64,000 nt of DNA from Nigrospora sphaerica. Lineage: Eukaryota; Ascomycota; Sordariomycetes; Amphisphaeriales; Apiosporaceae. Shown piece by piece: positions 47,347-60,100 of this stretch. Under the pieces are notes generated by a model. It worked only from the letters and a program-made list of their open reading frames with translations. It was not told the DNA's origin and did no database searches. The number at the start of each line of letters is the position of its first letter. Position 1 is the first letter of the stretch. Location of the stretch: NCBI GenBank assembly GCA_018287875.1, contig JAGVVL010000002.1, forward strand, positions 6,572,001 through 6,636,000, in the 5' to 3' direction. The position numbers and the translations under genes are program-made.

Positions 47347-49177
47347 ATGTCCAAGGGCCGTGTCTGTCTGTAAGTACCTTGTCTTCCAATGTCCTCACTC
47401 TCGTGGGGCAGCTGTTGACCGGTTTGACTTTCTAGCGCCTACTCCGGAGGTAAATCATAACCACACCCTTCTATCGGTTATGGGCGGCGTTGGCTGATCA
47501 ATCAACCTGCTCTCTCAAGGCCTTGACACCAGTGTAAGTACCTGGAGAAAGATGGAAGCTTCCGAAGCGTGTTTGCTAACTGGTGTGCCCGCAGACCATC
47601 CTGAAATGGCTGATCAACGACGTATGCCTACCCTCTCTAGCCTCCAACCTTACACCGCCTTCCCCCCCCCCCAAAACCCGCGCCTCGTACTCACACGCTT
47701 GGACGTGTAGGGTTACACCGTCGTCTGCTTCCTGGCCGACGTCGGTCAGGATGAGGACTGGGCCGCCGTCGAGAAGAAGGCTGTGGCTCTGGGTGCCGAG
47801 AAGATGGTCATCCTCGACCTGCAGCGGGAATTGGTCGAGCAGCTGGCCTTTACCGCCATTCAGTGCAACGCCATCTACGAGGACCGATACCTGCTCGGTA
47901 CCTCGCTAGCCCGCCCCGTCATTGCTCGTGCCCAGGTCCGCGTGGCCGAGGAGAACAACTGTGACTACGTCAGCCACGGCTGCACCGGCAAGGGCAACGA
48001 CCAGGTCCGCTTCGAGCTGGTAAGCATTCAACTTTGGAACCCCCGGCCGCCCTCACCCCTGCTGACCTTGCGGTGATGTAGGCTTTCAAGACGTGCAACC
48101 CCAACCTGAAGGTCATTGCGCCCTGGCGCATGCCGGAGTTCTGCGAGAAGTTCCAGGGCCGCCAGGATCTGCTCAAATATGCCGCCGACAACAACATTCC
48201 CGTTTCCTCGACGCCCAGCAAACCCTGGAGCATCGACGAGAATCTGATTCACTCGTCGTACGAGGCCGGCGTGCTCGAGGACCCCGACCACACCCCGCCC
48301 AAGGACCTGTGGAACCTCACGGTTGACCCCCTCGATGCCCCGAACGAGCCTGAGAAGTTCACCGTCTTCTTCGAGAAGGGCATTCCCTCCAAGCTCGTCG
48401 TCGGTGACGAGACCATCACCGACTCGGTCGCCCTGTTCAAGCGTCTCAACAAGCTGGGCCACGATCACGGCATCGGCCGCATCGACATTGTGGAGAACCG
48501 CTTCAGTAAGCTTCTTTTCCTCTCCCTAGTACCGGGAGACAGCTGACAAATTTTCCCTCCAGTCGGCCTGAAGAGCCGAGGCTGCTACGACACCCCTGGC
48601 CTGACCATTGCGTGAGTACACCCCATGAATGCTGCCTCTGGGCTGGCGAAAGGAACACTCGGAGCATCGCCGCGCGGGCTCGGTTTCAGCATGGCCATGG
48701 AAGCATGTTTACTGACTTTCGTTGCCCAGTCGCCTGGCCCACATTGACATCGAGGCGCTCGTTATGGATTCCAAGGTTCGGGAACTCCGCGACCAGTTCT
48801 GCACCATCCCGTGGTCTCGTCTCATCTACAACGGAATGTACTTCAGTCCGGAGCGCGAGTTTGTAAGTCATCTACCTTGCCCAGTACTAGGCAGGCCTGC
48901 GTCGGGCTAACGAACAAACTAGATCGAGAACTCCATCGTCTTCAGCCAGCAGAACGTGACTGGCGAGGTCCGCATGATGGCGTACAAGGGCAACGCCTAC
49001 GTACTGGGCCGCAAGAGCGACGCCAGCAACCTTTACTCGGCCGAGGAGGCCTCCATGGACTCCCTGGAGGGGTTCAGCCCCATGGACACTTCCGGCTTCA
49101 TTGAGATCCAGGCCATCCGCCTCAAGAAGTATGGCGCGCAGAAGATCAAGGACGGAAAGCCCTTGACCCAGTCGTAG
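47347..49177 (+). CDS. ARG1: argininosuccinate synthase
   Basis: Nine exons: 47347-47369, 47436-47449, 47520-47533, 47595-47621, 47711-48019, 48082-48505, 48563-48611, 48730-48862 and 48923-49177, giving 415 residues, the usual length. The first four exons are 23, 14, 14 and 27 nt and together encode [17 protein letters not shown] and TILKWLIND; the ATP-pyrophosphatase loop AYSGGLDTS (residues 9-17) is split by two introns. Later motifs include [49 protein letters not shown] (aspartate/citrulline site), [14 protein letters not shown] and [14 protein letters not shown]. The enzyme condenses citrulline and aspartate with ATP to argininosuccinate, the penultimate step of arginine synthesis and part of the urea cycle; it is cytosolic. 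The divergent promoter holds Gcn4/CPC1-type boxes. Confidence 0.97.
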
Positions 49178-49837
49178 ACGTAGACATGTCTGCCACGTAA
49201 GGCATGGAACCAAGAGAATAAAATCGACTTAAACGCAATTGGCCCGGCGGAGAGCAGCTTTCTATTTCAGCGGCTTCTTCGCACCCAATCCATGGTGCAT
49301 GCCGTAGGTATGATTATGTGTTAATCCCATATATTGGAAACCCGGAAATGCCATGTTCATGCCGGCCCGGCGTAGCCGAAGCGTCGATGCGACCTGGCTG
49401 TATGATGGGAGGGTCACGGTGCCATCGTGAAACAGCGGGACGGGGCGCCGCATGAAAGGGCGTCGCTCCCCAGGCCGGCAGCGAAACGGCCACTCACAAG
49501 CAAGTCCGGCGCGTAAGGAACCGATAACAGGGAAACAAGTGTGTATTGAATATCCACTACACAAATCACCAACAATTACAGAAGGATCTCAGCATTGCGG
49601 CTCTGATTACCGTGCCTTTCTTTGTACAACCCAAGAATGGCGGGGGGGGGTTCTGTCTACCAGCATGGTACAAATCCTGCGGGGCCCTCCTCGCACGCAT
49701 CTCGATAATTGCCAACAAGCACCCGAGAGGCATTGCCTCGTCTCGGCAACAAAAAGCGTCCCATCCAACTCGAGCCTACGCTCGCCCGGGGTCGGAGGGG
49801 TCAGTGGGAGGGGAAGGGGCAACTGCTACTGCGTCCC
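49178..49837. other. intergenic between convergent ARG1 and GDI1
   Basis: About 660 bases of presumed 3' regions of two convergent genes. An AATAAA hexamer at 49216-49221 may be the ARG1 poly(A) signal. The open frames of 153 and 306 codons here and to the right are shadows of GDI1 or low-complexity DNA. Confidence 0.5.
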
Positions 49838-51805
49838 CTACTCCTCGGCCGTCACCTGGAGGCCCTCCCGCAGACCCTCCACCTTAAGCTCCTCGCCGGT
49901 GCAGCGGCGGTAGATGTCCTGCACATCGTCGGTGGTGGTCTCAAAGTGCGAGGTGGCATCGTAGCTCTTGGAGATGAAGAGGTTGTCCTTGGTGCCATCC
50001 TCCAGCGGCTCGTAGATGGGGATGGGCGGGCCCTGGATATCATGTCAGTCGCGCGGCCTTGGTCAGCCGCCTGGGTCCGTTGCACTCACCATGAACTGCT
50101 CCTCGACCTTGCCCAAGCGGTCCAGACCGGGCTGGAGCTCGAGGTGGTGGTTCGCCGTCGTCTCGGCAATGGTCGAAACGATGGCAATGTAGTAGCCTTT
50201 GGGGCACACGTTGTGCGCCGACGAGACGCAGGCAATGTAGATGTCATTCTTGCGGCCGACCTGGGACTGGGGGATGATCAACTGGCACGAATCGGCGTCG
50301 TTGGTACCGGCCAGGGGGTGCTTCAGGACGCAGATGGCGCGCAGGACGTGGCCCACAACCTTGACCTTGTCGGTGAAGTAGCTGGGGTCGCCGAGGATCA
50401 TCTTGGCCTTGGTCTCAAACTTCATGACGGGGTCAATGCCCGACATGGTGGCCTTGATGCCGACGGCCTTGGAGCCCTCGTAGAGGACCTCGTCGACGCT
50501 GGTGTTCAACATGTAGGTGCCTCCGTAGATGGCCGACAGGCGGGCGAAGCCCTGGGGCAGCTCGCCGAGGCCGTAGAGCGGGTAGATGTAGGGGGACTTG
50601 CCGTACCGAGCGACCGAGTTGCCGTATAGGCGGATGCGGTCAATGGCCTCGGGGGCTTTGCCAGGGGCAGTGAGGTAGCTGTCGTCGAGGTACAGGGCCA
50701 TGGCGTGGCCGACAAAGTCGCGGGTGCCGTCCTCGAGGCCGAACTTGTCGTAGACATCCTTCATGGTGCAGCTGGACATGTCAAGACCTAAAGGGGGAGG
50801 AGGGTAACACGGGTGAGCATTCGTTCGGCCGTCTGCGCGCGCACCCCCGGGGGGGGGGTTCAACCTACCCTTGTGCGAAGCCGGATCCTTGACGTCGAAG
50901 GTGCCGACCCACTCGATGAAGGACTTCATGCGGCGCTTCTCGAAGATGCCCATAAGGGGCGACTTCAGAGCCTCAGCGGCATCTGAAGGGACCTTGGCAA
51001 TGGTGGCCTTGGACTCGGCGCCCTGCTGCACGTAGCTGCCAGCGACCTGCTTGAACTCGAGGTAGCGCGTCACATCGGTCGAGACGAGGATGTTGGTCAG
51101 CTCGCCCGAGGACATGAGGAGCTTGGGCACGAGGTCGATGTTCCAGTCGGCAGCGCGTCCGTAGGCCTTCCACGGCTCGGTGCCCTCTTGGTAGTTGCCA
51201 TACTTCTTGAAGAGGGTCTCAAGGTTGACCGAGGCGGCCTCCCTGCGCACAACGGGGCATCAGTAAAGGGGGGGGGCTCGGCGGGGCACGAGTCAGGCCA
51301 CTTACCCTCCGTAGTGGTCGTTGCGGTCGATGTGCAACACCTTCTTGCCCTTGACGCTGAGAACACTGTACGGACGCAGCCAAGTCAGCCAGCTAGCTCG
51401 GGTACGGCGGGCCCGGACGTGTATGTGATGTGTTGTCGAGGCGGGGAAAGGGGGCGCGTCAGAGGTGCGGGCGCGGCGGTGCGGGCGAATCATACCCAGA
51501 CAGAATGCACTCGGTCAGGCCTGCGCAACAACAAAAAAAAGTGCCAGTTAGCCTCGATTCTCTTCCGAGCGGTACAGGTGCAAGCAAACAGGCTCGCGGG
51601 CGACTCTCAACACCATGGGCTGGGCTGCGAAGAGCGGCGTCGGCGATGGCCGTCGCCCTCGAAGCTCCTGCCCGACGCAACCCCACCAAGGGGGGAAAGC
51701 GAGCACATCCCGGAGCAAAGGGGACCTGCGGGGCAGGCCAGGCGAGGGGGGCGGCTTACCAGTGCCCAGGACGAGGACGTCGTACTCGGGGGCAATCTCT
51801 TCCAT
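49838..51805 (-). CDS. GDI1: Rab GDP-dissociation inhibitor
   Basis: Six exons on the minus strand: 51805-51760, 51520-51496, 51365-51306, 51242-50869, 50787-50090 and 50032-49838, giving 465 residues, the normal length. Exon 2 is only 25 nt. The N-terminus MEEIAPEYDVLVLGTGLTEC holds the dinucleotide-fold motif of the GDI/REP family, followed by GKKVLHIDRNDHYGGEAASVNLE, KLLMSSGELTNILVSTDVTRYLEFK, GSYV(Q/Y)-type sequence, and MKSFIEWVGTFD in the Rab-binding platform. Exon 5 has the middle and C-terminal conserved regions (DFVGHAMALYLDDSYL, YPLYGLGELPQGFARLSAIYGGTYMLN, GDPSYF). It extracts GDP-bound, prenylated Rab GTPases from membranes and recycles them through the cytosol; it is essential in yeast. 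The first intron is unusually long for this window (239 nt). Confidence 0.96.
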
Positions 51806-53183
51806 GATGGGTGATGTGGGAGGTGATGTTGGATAGCTGGAGGGTTTGGGGGAAAGAGGGTAAGAAGAGAAACAGGTGAACAAACAAAAAAACAGCAAGA
51901 TGGAAGAAGCTCAGGGTCGCCTGGACTAAGTTAGCTGGCGGATGGGCTGAAATGGACTCGGATAGGAGGTGGGTGGGTGGGTGGTGGTGGGTGAGGAGAG
52001 AGGGAGAGGGAGACTGGGGGGGGGAGTCCATGAGCTCTCCCCTAGCACGCTACCGTTGGCTGCTAGGTACAGGCTGGACCCCCTCCAATGCAATGTACCA
52101 GCGGTGAGGGGCAGGGGTGAGATGTTCCCATAGGCGACACGACCTGCCAACTCTACCGGCCCTGGCCTCCCTGGGTCGAATGGGATGCCATCTCCATCCA
52201 TCCCATCTCACCCCGTACAAATCCGTACGGGTTTGTGTGCGCGCGCGTGTGGTGTTGACTCCTGGTGATGCGTCGACTGCCCGTACATGCCAGCAGCGAT
52301 CGCTTCCTCTCCTCTACCCACATCTTGGAACTTGGCCGCCTTGCGCGCCCGGAATCCTCCCGAATTTGGGACTTCCAATCTCCATGTGCCGGGTGCTCGG
52401 ATAGAGCTAGAGCTAATAAAGTGCTCCCCGGGCCAGTCAATACCGGGCTCCTCCTACCACCAAGGTCCTCATTCACCCCATGCCACGAGATCCCATAGTG
52501 ACGGCAAACACCACCAGGCCCCCCCTCATGCGCGCGGACACATGCCTATAGTTGCCGATGTATATATCGTAATCATGTATCTATAGAGGTAGGAGATGGA
52601 CTGCATATTAGACGTTACCTACAACTACATCTCGCTGCCAGTGGACCAGCCGCCAGTCAATCCAAAGCCGAGAGCCCTGGCCTAGAGTCCCCCCGACCCG
52701 TCCATACATCCCTCGCCCATCAAGCCCATCCCATCCCATCCCATCCCATCCATCCCATGCTCCCGCTGGAACCTTAGCCAATAGCAGAGTGGGGTTTCCT
52801 CGCGGCACTCCGCGTACCAAATGAGTTCCCTGGCTATCATGCTGCCTTCTACACATCTAATAACATGTCCCAATTTCCAAGCCCAAATGAGACGGCTTCC
52901 TTTACGGGTCACGGGGAAGGGGGTTCCTGCCTCCGTCGTGGCCTGGCCCGGCTCGCCCCCTTAGGTCCAAACGCAGATACTGCCCGAGGGCAATGCTTGG
53001 GTATAGTACAGATATGCCGGCGTAGCCAGCATCATCATACAAGGTGTGTAGGTAGCCATTCACACCGTGCTCAGACTGGCCGCCCGCCTGCCCCTTGCCC
53101 TATCCCCCCCCCCCGCCAAATGACACCGGCCCTTTTGTTCCTTTTTACTCTATCAGTACAGCTTGGGTCTTGTCCCTTCATCT
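51806..53183. other. intergenic, GDI1 promoter and MRPL4 3' region
   Basis: No gene seen in about 1.4 kb. The GDI1 promoter side has a GGTGGGTGG-type tract near 51966-51995. A CCATC/ATCCC microsatellite is at about 52726-52758, and a 13-base C run lies near 53105. Confidence 0.5.
52726..52758. repeat. CCCAT pentanucleotide microsatellite
   Basis: Five to six near-perfect ATCCC units in tandem (CCCATCCCATCCCATC pattern), between the GDI1 and MRPL4 genes. Confidence 0.85.
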
Positions 53184-54121
53184 TCACGTCCTTGGGGTCG
53201 CGGGCTGCTGCTCTGCTGTCGTCGGAGGAGGCGCTGCCGGCTCAACCGTCTCGGCGGCCGGCTGCTCCGCCATGAACGATCCCTTGGGCTGCTGCTCGGC
53301 GTCGTGTACCGGGGTTTCCGTCGCCGCCGCCACCTCCTCCTCCATGTAGCCGCGCGGCGTATAGGGGTTGCCCTGGCCGGAGAGATCGATCTCGGGATCC
53401 GTTGCGGCGATAGCCCTCGCATCCTCCCAAACGTAGTACCGCTCCGTAAGAGCATGCTTGATAGCCTTCATCGTCTTCCAGATCTGTAGTACCCCAACAC
53501 GTCAGCGTCAGCGTCTGCTATGCGCCGCGCCTCCCAGGGAGGGGGGGTCGCGGGTTCGGCCCTTGGCGCCGGGAAGAGGCCCCATCCTACCTCTCGGTTG
53601 CGCGCTATGCTCTCGTTCTCTCCGTTCTTCAGTTCCAGTCTTTTCCTTTCGCGCGCCGCCGTAGCGATCCGATTCCGCTCCTTGACGCACACCCACCACA
53701 GCTTGTGAAGGTCCTCCCAGCTCTTGTGTCGCAATTCTTCGACCGTCCACGCGCGTCCGTGCTTCTCATCCTCTTCGGGCGTCGGCAGGCACTTGTTCCG
53801 AGCGTAGAAGAACCCCCACAGCCCGTGGTCGGGGTCCGTCTCGACCTCGGGCTTGTAGCTGGCCGGTTTGGGCGTCGCGAACCCGTCAATGACCATACGT
53901 CCCTTCGTTCCCGACCGGTAGAGACTGCTCAGACCACGGAGACGGTTGTTATCGCGGTTAGCTCTGCGCTCGCCGAGAGCGGCCGACGTGGAAAAGGTCG
54001 AGTTCTGGGAAGGGAAGCCCGAGGCTCGGATGGGGAGTGCCAGAGGACACGAGGTCTGGAGCCGGGTTGTCTGTTGGAGAACCCGGCCGATTGACGGCCG
54101 AAGTGGCGTTGCAGCGGCCAT
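53184..54121 (-). CDS. MRPL4: mitochondrial large-subunit ribosomal protein uL29m (MrpL4)
   Basis: Two exons on the minus strand, 54121-53591 and 53483-53184, give 276 residues. The intron (107 nt) has GTAGGA and a CTACAG acceptor. I chose the ATG at 54121 ([17 protein letters not shown]) because it starts an Arg/Ser/Ala-rich, acid-free mitochondrial presequence; the frame stays open upstream only through non-ATG codons. The diagnostic block is [39 protein letters not shown], the uL29-type helical hairpin, preceded by [27 protein letters not shown] and followed after the intron by [22 protein letters not shown]. The protein sits near the mitoribosome tunnel exit, close to the site of contact with the inner membrane. 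The last about 50 residues are a low-complexity Ala/Glu/Pro/Gln tail. Confidence 0.92.
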
Positions 54122-57100
54122 CGAGAAGGTCTTCACGGCTGGCGCGTTGCGTGGGGGGGAACTGCGGTTTCTTGACGTCCACTTGCATCCAGTATCTCCC
54201 AAGTGTTGAAGCTTGCTTGAAGCTCCAAAAAATTGAGATGTGGCTGGTGCAAAGGCCCGCGGGGCACTAGCCACAATTCTACGCGCATTCAGGCACTAAG
54301 TGCTCATGACCAGCTGGTCGCTACGGTAACATTGTCATGATGACTGCCGTTTGGGTCGAGTAGTTGAATCGGACAAACAGGAGGCACACCTGAATCCAGA
54401 GTTACAGTATTCTTTTTCCATTCCATGGTTTTCAGGCCCGGGGGGGAGGGAGGGGGGGCCTGGAGATTTGTGTTCCGCGAAACTCGGAGACCATTACGTG
54501 AAACCCATCCTCCAGAGTCACGCGGTCTTTGCCGGACGACAACTTGAGTTGGATAAGTAACCCGCAGGATATAATGTATCCACCCGCACAAGCTCATGAA
54601 CCGCTTGGTTCATAGTTCCCTTAGACATTGATTTTCCCTGCGAGGTATGATCTATACATTTTGGAGCAACGCAAAAGGAAACAAGTACTAAGCTACACAG
54701 AAATGCCCTTGGGCACACAAAATACAGGCTTACACGGAGTGACCGCCGACCAACGTCCTGAAAGCCCATCCTTGTTCAAGCTCAGGCCGTGAAATTTGTA
54801 CCGCGTTGATTTTCTTGCGTTTTGCTTACTTGGAAGAGACTCCGTTTTTTCTTGGTAGGTGTACCTAGTGAATCCGCAGGAAGGCACGATGCGGATATAA
54901 TGGACGACGTAGATGACTCCAGTTTGTTGTCAGCGACAGACCGGTGCTATAATTTTATATGCCGTCATTTTTTATCTTAGTCACATATCCAGGACATTTT
55001 TCTCGTCTGTAATAGACAATTCTGCCTTTGTCCGTAGCCGTCGTCAGTGTATTTGTTTTATGGTGTCCGTCGCGTAGGGATGGCGCACCCGAGGGGAAGG
55101 AGAAGGACGCGTCATTTCTTAGGTATACGAGCTGCAATTTTGTAATACTGGAGCCGCCTTCATATTTTCTGGTTTTCTTTGCGATTCTCACCGTGTTTTC
55201 TTTTTTTGAAGGCGATCGTGGCAGTAATCGTGCTTGGAAAACGACCTGGAACCCCGAGTAGGGCTGGCTGTTTCAACTCTCGTGTAAGCGAGCAACGAAT
55301 GAGTGGCCACTCGAGTGAATCGTACGAATGCGTGGAGATTTCAGGTAGAAGATAAAGGAATGTCTGCCCTGACAAGAATATACCGTGTGTTAGGGTGTGG
55401 CGATGATTGGCTTCCCGGGTTACGGTCGCCTCCTCATGTTTGGATATGAGCCACCGGTGCGAAGCACAAACTTCCAGATCACCAGGGCAATAATTGCTGG
55501 TAAAAGCTATCTTTGCTGCATCCACTACCAAGAACAGTCTTTTCCAGGCTCGATCGGGGCCAACTGCCAAGTATCATCCCGTGGCAGGGGGCCTGTGTGC
55601 AGTAACACCTAGGCACACTCAAATGTTAGATCTTGAGGCTGTAGCTGGCGCCCGCTCAGGGATGGATCGCAACCGGGCATCTTGTTTGTAGAACAGCATG
55701 TAATCCACAGTGCCATAGGGTAGATAGTATCTAGGCCTCGACAGGTGCTCCGGGTGGAAGTTCAACGCCAGCAGTCGTGTGAGTTGCGATATTTGGAAGG
55801 TTTCATTCCGACGACACGAGTACGGGCGAATCGTGGATCTGGAAGCATTTGCATGCCGCACAACACCCAGGGAGACATCCTATTCATCTGTAGTATCCAT
55901 AGAGTAGAAAGAGAACCGTTATTTTGATAGCTGTGCATACGTCGTAGGGGTAGACGATGTAGACGCCTCGGACCGTGGTAGAAGCTCTGTTATCCGCCCA
56001 TGATTGACGCTTCTGCTAACTCGGCTTGGCTACCTCACCAGGTATGGCGGGATGCTTGCTTCTTGCAGAACCTAGGATATATCCCAAGGTAAACTAAACC
56101 CATCCCGCTCGCTCTATTCAATTCGTGCCATGGCCGAGTTGGCGAGATGTTCCCTTCCCTCTGCCATCGCCGGACGTCTACGTGACTTGTCAGAACCACA
56201 TGTGCCGTCCATCCCGCTTTGGAGGGGGCGGCGCCTACGGGATTCATGGGGCCATCACGGCAAGAAGGCAAAGGCTAACTACGGATGAAACTGCAATGTA
56301 AGGCGCCCAGCCGGAAAGGCAGGTTATTAAGTAGTCCAGGACTGGATCTACGGTTGCGGGCAACACTGGGCCTCGTCGGTTCTAAGACGGGCGTCAGGTA
56401 TCGCTTATATTTCGCCCAAGTGGATCTTGAGGCTCTTCTGGGGAAGCTGGAGCGGGCAGGCGGGCTGAGCAAAGCAGCCAGTCCACAACGGCAATGGAGT
56501 CAAACCTTCGAGCCTCCGGCCATCGAGAAACTCTAGATGATGGGGCTGGATGGAGATCAGATCTGGGTAAATCTCGTGTGGAGTCTTCCCGCTCCCCCCA
56601 TCTGAGCTTTTCTGCGGACTACAATGTGGATGATGCCGACGGCAGCTAAAAAAGAACCCACGATGGTCGTGGGTGTTTTTTTCCTTGCTCTGAAAGACGG
56701 ACGAGCCCTATACGTGCTGCGGATGGAGTAGCTACGCTGGGAGGACTCGCCGGTTGGGAATAGCTTCATCGAGCTTCGGCAGCCAAAAAATTTCCCCTTC
56801 CCCTTTTCACTTTAGCCTTTGGCCAGCACGCACGACCGGAACTCGGCCTTGCGAGCTGCGGCAGGCCCGACGACGAGGTGCTGCTGCCGCCCATGACCCG
56901 AGTCAACGACCGACACACGTTGCCACGACACACGGCACGACAGACAGACAAGGTACGAGATAGGATGGGCAGCCCGCGAGACGCTGCCGCCCGTCGTACC
57001 GGTACTTTCGACTTCAGACGAGCGGCTCACGGCCAATACTGGTCCACTACAGGCAACCCTCGTGGCCGGCGCCCTTGCCCCCGGAAGTCTCTTTCCAGGC

Positions 57101-60100
57101 GTCGCGCGGTATGCCCATGACTGATGTCGGGCGCAGCTGGTCAACCAAAGAAAGACACGAGCCTCTGGCGCCGTCTACGACTATGCCAGCGCGCTAGAAG
57201 TGACGAAATGATGGGCATCCCGATCCCGTCAAGGAAGACGACGCGAGTCAGTTGTGATGCCAGCTGACAGCATCAACTTTGGCTAGAGGACTGGTAGAAA
57301 TGTTCTAGCTTGGCTCTTTGCATGAGACTAGTGACAGCCGGGCGTCAACGCAATCCCCTTCCTTGCCACGCCTGCCACGGGCGGGCCTGCCTATAGCACG
57401 CCGCGATGTTGCAGGCCATGCCCGGGTTCGTCGCGCTTGTGTGCTTCGCCAAGACCGGCACGAAACAACTATTCTCGACGGTTGTGACCGGCTTTGTGTT
57501 AGACCAGGTGCGTCTTCACCCAGACGACGACGGGCATTGGCCACGAATTTACGCCCCGGACGAAGGGTACCTCGCCGGGAGGGGGTTGGTAGCCCTTGGG
57601 GGGTTTGACACCAGCATGGCGGACGGAGGGGCGTGCGCGCCGTAGCCAGACGTCGCTTCGGTGAGGGCGATCGTCAGTCGGGCATTCCGCTTTTTAGGAA
57701 CATTTCCGGTGGTTGCCCTCTGGTGGTTTCCATGTCACGGACGCGGATGATCTGTGCTCATCGTTTCCCAGCTGCACAAGGGTACCCATTGTGCGGCACT
57801 CGGGCTTTTCTGTCTGTCCTCCTGCCTCGGTAGCGCCCCTGGAAGAAGCATACACCCCCAGTAAGTAACCCAGTACAGTATCTCCGCGAGGTACTCCGTA
57901 CTCATCGACGACAATCCGCCGTCTTGACTTACCCAAACAGGCAGGCCGCTGGCAGTCAGCAATCCATCCATACATCCCCCAGCTCCCTGCAGGCCAACGT
58001 CGCACGAAAACGGCAGACAGCCCAGGTTGTGGTACATGGCGGAAATTTGTGATGCATACACCAAGGACGAGCCATCCCACGCACAAAGCTTGGCACGGCA
58101 GCAGCTCTGCAGCAGCGACCAGGGCTGGGCGGAGACTTGCCCGCGGCAGTCCAGCCACTGTGCATTGTATGTCGTTTGTATGTGTATTATTGGAGCGGTA
58201 ATGCCTGGCGCTCGCCTCTTCCCCTCCCCAGCAAGCGGCAGGGGGCTGGCACGGGGAGATTGGGGCTCTCGAACCACTGCAGGGCGGTTCGCGCGCGTGA
58301 GCTCTCGTCCATACGTGTCTTCTACCCAAAACCCGCGGCTACTGGGGGAGGGGAGGGGGGAGGCGGTGCCGTCAGGCCGTAGTCGTAAACTGTCTCGTCA
58401 CGATGTGGAGCTGAGTATACGTGTTCGCATATTCGACAACCTATGGGTCCATGCAATCTAGGTGTGCATACTTGCCAGCCAGATGCTACTGCGGTGCGTC
58501 AGGTCAGTGTGGCAAGCAGCATGAGCATGGATAAGAGGGAATGGGGGGACGCTTAGCGCGTCGAGTTCGTTGCGGTACCGGTACCGGCGCCCCTCGCAGA
58601 GCTCCTTGCCCATCCCCCCTCATAACCCGCTGACTCAGCCGCCCTCCGCTGTTGAAGAAAACGGTTTTTTCGACAACTGGATGGCCAGGGGCCAGAGGGG
58701 CAGAGGGGCTCGCATCAGCCAGAATGGCCCCTCTCCCCTCGTTCGGCAATGTTCCGACCAGAGTCGCGCGCTACTTACCTCATGCGATCCACATTGAACC
58801 CAGGACCCTAGGAACAGAAGGCTTCCGGACCGAATATGAGCAGTGACCGCCGTTGTCGAGCAGAGAAAATCTCGACAGTGCGCGCGCCTCGACAGGGCGT
58901 GCCTCGTAGCCGGAAAGGCTTTGTTGAGATACTTCCGTTGCTCGTATCGAATTAGCCTCGGCAAACCTGCCCGGCCTCGAACCATGGTGGCCAGCGGTCC
59001 ATGCCATGCATAGTACAGTAGGCTGCTGGACTTTGCGCGATAGGGACAGGCATCCGATGGTTTGTACGTAGTTGCATGTTGCAACCAACCCGTCCTGACT
59101 CGCGTGTTACCGTCGCCGGACTTTGCCGCTCACCGCTCCCAGGAGGGCGAAGCACCATTACGTCGCTTGAGGCAGAGCGTCTATCAACGTAGCGAATTTC
59201 ACAGGCCATCAGGCATTGGGAATCGCCCAAGGAGCCGCCCTGTGCTGGGTCGGCTCTATACTCGTGGGCCTTCTCGCGGCCCCATATGTGCACGGGTGAG
59301 AGAGACGGAGTCTGCACAAGAGACACGCGGGAGCACGCGGTGTGCAGAAACACGCGGGCCGAGGGAGGGGACGAACAGGCAGTACGCAGCAAACGAATCC
59401 CGGCCATGTCCCGGCCAAGTCCCGCGCCGCCCAGGCCCCGACGGAACCTTTCCCACCCTCAGAACCAGTTCGGCCAGGAGCCAAGCCGGTTCTCGCTTGC
59501 ATTGTGCAAGGAAGAGGCATCTCCGCATTCTTTGCACACGTCTTGGTGCTCTGGAATGTAGTATCTACTTGTATCTGGCGTGACGCAAGCCGACGGAGGA
59601 TGCTACACACTTACTTGACGCGAGCACGAAAAGCCATCAACATAGAGGTCATACAAGCTGACAGGCTGACAGCCTCCGGCCAAGCTGCTGGGATCCCTCA
59701 GGTTTGGGGTACTGGTATCAGGGAGTGAGTGAGTTGGTTGCAGCATCGTGGCGCACTGGCGGAGCGAAATGTTCACCGAAATAGAACCATGTAAGCAGAC
59801 AGGATGCGTACCCGTACACAACTCGCCTAACCCAACTACATTACCTCCATGCTCCGTAAAGGACCCCCGTTTGCTGGGCAGCGGCCCCCAAAGACCTATT
59901 CCGAAGCGGAGCACACTATCCAGTAGTCGGAAGGGTTATCCGTGGCAGCCTCCGGAGTCCCCAGCCTGATAGGATGCAAGCATCCGTCCTTACTCCTCTA
60001 CACCCACGACTATATTGTTATACGTAGCAGTAGACCCCGGAGGTATTTACTTGTCGCAGTACCACTCTGCCCGTGCGCGTTGCAATGGACCTTATGCAGC

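Noticed and set aside
49709..50629. 306-codon plus-strand frame across the 3' half of GDI1
   Set aside because: Antisense shadow of GDI1 exons 5 and 6.
57406..57645. 79-codon plus-strand frame with fairly gene-like codons
   Set aside because: Too short, no signal peptide, no motif and no flanking exons; kept only as a note in the right-flank entry.
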